Shown one piece after another: positions 59,368 to 64,000 of a stretch of 64,000 nucleotides of DNA. Each line of letters opens with the position of its first letter. The first letter of the stretch is position 1. Source of the DNA: Thiobacillus sp. (lineage in GTDB: Bacteria; Pseudomonadota; Gammaproteobacteria; Burkholderiales; Thiobacillaceae); assembly GCA_024235835.1 (NCBI GenBank), contig JACKLQ010000001.1, forward strand, positions 930,001-994,000, read 5' to 3'. The position numbers and the translations under genes are program-made. A model generated the notes under the pieces. The model saw only the letters and a list, made by a program, of their open reading frames with translations. It did not search any database and had not been told where the DNA came from.

Positions 59368-61539
59368 TCAACCGGCCTCCGCCCTGGGCACCGTGCAGGC
59401 GCCATAGAAGTCATAGTGTTCGATGGCCTCCAGGATGCCCCGGGCATAGCCGGCCTGGGCGAAGTAGATGCGCTCCGCTTCCGCCAGGGCCCGTAACTCG
59501 TCGTTGTGGCGGTTGGCCACCACCACCGCCAGGGTATTGCCCCGCATCATGTCCTCGTCGGCGCCGGAACCACCGGCCGCCAGGATGTGTTCCAGGGGTA
59601 TACCCCACTGGTCGGCGAACCAGCGCACGGCGAAGCCCTTGGAGGCCCTGATGGGCAACACGTCCAGGAACTGGCCGAAGGACAGGGTGACATTCACGGT
59701 CTGGTCTCCCTGGTGCAGCAGGCGGTTGATCTCCTCCAGGGAGGGAGCGACCTGGGGGTCGATGTAGTAGCTCACCTTGAACCGACCCTGGTCCTCCTTG
59801 GGCTGGCGCTTGAGGCCTGGCAGTTCATCCAGGATGGCGCGAACAACGGTGGGGGTCCACAGGTGGTCGATGTGGCGAGCCCAGGCCTTGTCGATCTGGT
59901 ACTCCGGCGCGAAGTGGATCTCCGTGCCCAGGCTGGTGACGAGCACATCGGGCATGGGTATGCCATGGCGGCGCATGACCTTCAGGGCGGACTCCAGGGA
60001 ACGGCCCGTGGCGATACCGAAGCTTGCGCACTTGCGGTGTTCCCGAACCACACGCACGAATTCGGTAAGGGACTCCTGGTCCCCCAGCAGATTCTGGTCC
60101 AGGTCCGTGAAGATGGCCCGGTCGTGGTAGAGATGGGGCCGGCGCGGCGGCGGCACCCGCGCAGGAGTGCCCTGTTCCAGCAAGGGCTGCAGGGCAGCGA
60201 TGTAGCGCTGGGCGTGGGCTTGCCAGGAGTAGTGGCGCTGCACGCCCTGCAGGCCCGCCCGGGCCAGCCGTTCCCAGGTCGTCCTGTCCTTCAGCACCTC
60301 CACCAGGGCCGTCGCCATGGCGTCCGGGTTGAGGGGATCGATGAGAAAGCCGTTCTGGCAGTTGCCGATGATGTCCCGGGGACCGCCGTCGAAGGTGGCG
60401 ACGATGGGCAGGCCGCTGGCCGCCGCCTCGATGAGGGTAAGGCCGAAGGGTTCGGTGAGGGCCGGGTTGATGAACACCCCGCCGGAGGCCGCCGCGAGTC
60501 GGTACAGGACAGGCACCTCGTCCCGCCGGTGATGCTTGGGATAGGCCACCTTGCCGTAGAGATCGTACCGGTCGATGTCCAGCAGCAGGTCCGTGAGCAC
60601 CGTCTGGGCGCCGATATCCAGGTCGCGAACGTCGTCCCGATTGCCCGCCACCACCACAAGGTTGGCCAGCTCCCGGAGTTCCGGCGACTCGCCATAGGCC
60701 TTCACCAGGGTGGCGATGTTCTTGCGCTCGTCCGGGCGGGAAAGGGCCAGGATCATGGGCTTGGCGGGGTCGTCCAGGAACCGGTTCACCTGACTGGCGA
60801 TGGGTGCCTCACCTTCGCTGCCGTCCGGGGGCATGAAGCTTTTCAGGTCCGTGCCCGGCGGAACCACCTGCATCTGCTCCGGCTGGTAATGATCGTAGAG
60901 GCCGTACTGCTCCTCGATCTCGTTGGACGTGGAGGTGATGACCAGGGAGGCGGCACCCAGGGTCAATTCCTCCGCTTCCACGCGCCTGGCCATGTGGTAG
61001 CGGGCTTCGATCAAATCCCGCTTCAGGCCCGAGGCGATGAGGCGGCGACGCTTCACCCGGCCCAGGGAATGACCCGTGTGCACCAGGGGCACGCCCAGCA
61101 GATTGGAAAGGCGTGTCCCCACGTAGCCCGCGTCGGCGTAGTGGCTATGGACGATGTCCGGCGACAGCCCCTCGTTGCGCAGGAAAGCCAGGGCGTTGTC
61201 TGCAAAGGAATCCAGGTGGTCCCAGAGTTCCTCCTTGCGGATATATCCTTCGGGTCCGGCATCGATGCGCACGATACGGGCCTTGGGGCTCAGGGTTTCA
61301 ATGCTCTTGGCGTAGTCGCCGCTGATATGCGGGTCCGCAACCCGGCGGGTCATCAGGTCCACCCGGGCCACCCCCGGCAGTTCCGCCAGGGCCCGGGCCA
61401 GTTCCAGCACATAAAGGGTCTGGCCACCGGTGTCCGCGTCCCGGCCCAGTTCCAGGTTGCTGCCACGGATGAGACCGTGGACACTGACTAGCAGCAGGTA
61501 AAGCCCTTGGGGGCCCGGCTTGGTGTCAACCCGCTTCAT
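59368..61539 (-). CDS. Sucrose-phosphate synthase with inactive-looking SPP-like C-terminus
   Basis: Joins UDP-glucose and fructose-6-phosphate to sucrose-6-phosphate. The ATG at 61539 has GGAG seven bases upstream; an ATG two codons earlier would abut it. The 723 residues comprise a GT-B glycosyltransferase part (about 10-475; LVSVHGLIRG, GRDADTGGQTLYV, ALTEPFGLTLIEAAASGLPI) and a C-terminal HAD domain (about 490-715). That domain has DLDQNLL, where active phosphatases have T in place of N, and AGGSGAD in place of GDSGND. Phosphatase activity should therefore be lost. It is first in the sucrose operon. Confidence 0.93.
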   Translation of the reverse strand: MKRVDTKPGPQGLYLLLVSVHGLIRGSNLELGRDADTGGQTLYVLELARALAELPGVARVDLMTRRVADPHISGDYAKSIETLSPKARIVRIDAGPEGYIRKEELWDHLDSFADNALAFLRNEGLSPDIVHSHYADAGYVGTRLSNLLGVPLVHTGHSLGRVKRRRLIASGLKRDLIEARYHMARRVEAEELTLGAASLVITSTSNEIEEQYGLYDHYQPEQMQVVPPGTDLKSFMPPDGSEGEAPIASQVNRFLDDPAKPMILALSRPDERKNIATLVKAYGESPELRELANLVVVAGNRDDVRDLDIGAQTVLTDLLLDIDRYDLYGKVAYPKHHRRDEVPVLYRLAAASGGVFINPALTEPFGLTLIEAAASGLPIVATFDGGPRDIIGNCQNGFLIDPLNPDAMATALVEVLKDRTTWERLARAGLQGVQRHYSWQAHAQRYIAALQPLLEQGTPARVPPPRRPHLYHDRAIFTDLDQNLLGDQESLTEFVRVVREHRKCASFGIATGRSLESALKVMRRHGIPMPDVLVTSLGTEIHFAPEYQIDKAWARHIDHLWTPTVVRAILDELPGLKRQPKEDQGRFKVSYYIDPQVAPSLEEINRLLHQGDQTVNVTLSFGQFLDVLPIRASKGFAVRWFADQWGIPLEHILAAGGSGADEDMMRGNTLAVVVANRHNDELRALAEAERIYFAQAGYARGILEAIEHYDFYGACTVPRAEAG

Positions 61540-61730
61540 GGACATGCTCCCCCGTAGGTCCCACCTTGGGTCGCCCTGGGAAGGGGGGCGTCACCCCAAC
61601 CCACGAAGGGCAAGCAAGCCAGGATTTATCATCAATATACGCCATATTCTTTAATAAATTCATGCATTTATGCTAACATGCATTTTACTTTTGTGCAATA
61701 TTTTCTAGCCTATCCTCGTGCTCGCCAACT

Positions 61731-61759
61731 CTGACCTGACGCACCAAGCCAGCTAGAAT
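61731..61759 (+). promoter_or_regulatory. Candidate promoter for ettA
   Basis: CTGACC (61731-61736) and TAGAAT (61754-61759) are separated by exactly 17 bases, giving a leader of about 30 bases before the ettA ATG. The upstream part of the 257-base divergent gap (about 61625-61710) is strikingly AT-rich and holds repeated ATGCAT words; it may serve both ettA and the sucrose operon. Confidence 0.4.
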
Positions 61760-61796
61760 CACCTCCCTTCCAACCTAAATTCTCGAGTCCCGTTCC

Positions 61797-63461
<1,665 letters not shown>

Positions 63462-63539
63462 GTCTTAATCGCTTGTTGTGATTTGTAGACAATCTGAAAG
63501 AGCAGGATAGGCGCCTGATTCCCCGAGGGAAGACACACA

Positions 63540-64000
63540 ATGCTTAGGAAACTAACACTCTCAAATTTCAGTGTATTCGGGGAAGCTCAGATTAGTTGGG
63601 CGGCCGGATTAAATGTCATCGTTGGCGAAAATGGCACGGGCAAAAGCCAATTGATGAAACTCGCTTATTCGTTAGGCTGGGTAAGTCAGGCACAAGGGCT
63701 GGCAACTCGACAGACCAAGGATGAACTACAGCGCCGTATTGCCGACAAGATTGTGGGTACCTGCCGACCTGAGTATCTTGGCCGTATGGTGTCGCGCAAG
63801 CAAGGCAGAAATCGGTGTGAGGTTATGGTCACTTTCGCTTCGCCCGCAAAATCCTCTTTCAGATTTTCTTTTGCTTCCAATAGCCGTAGCGAGGTGAAAA
63901 TTGAAAAGATGCCGGAGGCCTATTTAGCTGCCGCACCAGTATTCATCCCTACTCGCGAAATGCTCTCGATCTTTCCTGGGTTCATTGCTGCCTACGAGGC
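63540..64000 (+). CDS. AAA/RecF-like ATPase (5' part; continues beyond window)
   Basis: The first 153 residues of an ATPase that runs off the right edge. MLRKLTLSNFSVFGEAQISW is followed by the Walker A motif VGENGTGKSQLMKLAY, the usual start of RecF/OLD/AAA_15-like proteins. GAGGGAA lies eight bases before the ATG. The first 120 bases are about 45 percent GC, against about 67 percent in a 60-base sample of ettA, suggesting transfer. Such ATPases are often one half of antiphage or toxin-type pairs; without the rest the function cannot be assigned. Confidence 0.8.
   Translation, partial: MLRKLTLSNFSVFGEAQISWAAGLNVIVGENGTGKSQLMKLAYSLGWVSQAQGLATRQTKDELQRRIADKIVGTCRPEYLGRMVSRKQGRNRCEVMVTFASPAKSSFRFSFASNSRSEVKIEKMPEAYLAAAPVFIPTREMLSIFPGFIAAYE

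Noticed and set aside
59226..59447. A longer N-terminus for the sucrose phosphatase
   Set aside because: It would translate the inverted repeat and overlap the end of SPS. The ATG at 59225 has an excellent ribosome site and starts directly at the HAD motif.

Overview
The window is high-GC and densely coded, with gene order and protein types of a betaproteobacterium. The gene content fits a facultatively anaerobic, denitrifying sulfur oxidiser of the Thiobacillus/Nitrosomonadales type. The reasons are a complete membrane nitrate reductase cluster with its sensor-regulator, the oxygen-independent ubiquinone genes, a reverse-type dissimilatory sulfite reductase alpha subunit, a thiosulfate-uptake pair, and sucrose genes of the kind known from Nitrosomonas and Thiobacillus relatives. 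The taxonomic placement is inference. No rRNA, tRNA, CRISPR array or transposase was seen, and no gene-free stretch exceeds about 275 bases.

Layout. (1) 1-8.4 kb, minus strand: housekeeping run pyrG-kdsA-eno-ftsB-zipA-ligA-galU (galU cut by the left edge), with overlapping or abutting genes. (2) 8.4-19.9 kb, minus: a lipoprotein gene translationally coupled to a 2,344-residue RTX lipase, then the type I secretion ATPase and adaptor; a promoter with a palindrome lies upstream. (3) 20.1-35.9 kb, minus: an anaerobic respiration block, narK1-narK2-narG-narH-narJ-narI, a cysteine-free DsrC-family gene, a DUF2249 gene, a YhcC-type radical SAM gene, ubiU-ubiV-ubiT, a SPASM radical SAM gene and a DUF3079 gene. 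(4) 36.2-38.8 kb, plus: narX-narL, divergent from narK1, with a NarL-type site between. (5) 38.8-43.9 kb, plus: an HPP-CBS membrane protein, a phosphoribosyltransferase, a TudS-like protein, two probable gene remnants, a YbdK-type ligase and a rhomboid protease. (6) 43.9-46.0 kb, plus: an orphan dsrA without dsrB, a DUF5619-like gene and a 44-residue mini-DsrC, behind an IscR-like operator. (7) 46-53 kb: signalling genes (GGDEF-EAL, adenylate cyclase, HDOD) around a thiosulfate-uptake pair. (8) 53-61.5 kb, minus: a sucrose operon (SPS, SPP, fructokinase, sucrose synthase, amylosucrase). (9) 61.8-64 kb, plus: ettA, then the start of an ATPase gene with clearly lower GC that runs off the edge.

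How it fits together. NarX-NarL would sense nitrate or nitrite and control narK1K2GHJI. NarI draws electrons from quinol, and UbiTUV supplies ubiquinone without oxygen, so the adjacent blocks form one functional unit. The sulfur genes would feed electrons from reduced sulfur. GalU makes UDP-glucose, a substrate of sucrose-phosphate synthase; amylosucrase and sucrose synthase can turn sucrose into glucan or NDP-glucose. Several spacers carry G-rich inverted repeats, and one dispersed repeat appears both next to kdsA and in frame inside the sucrose synthase gene.
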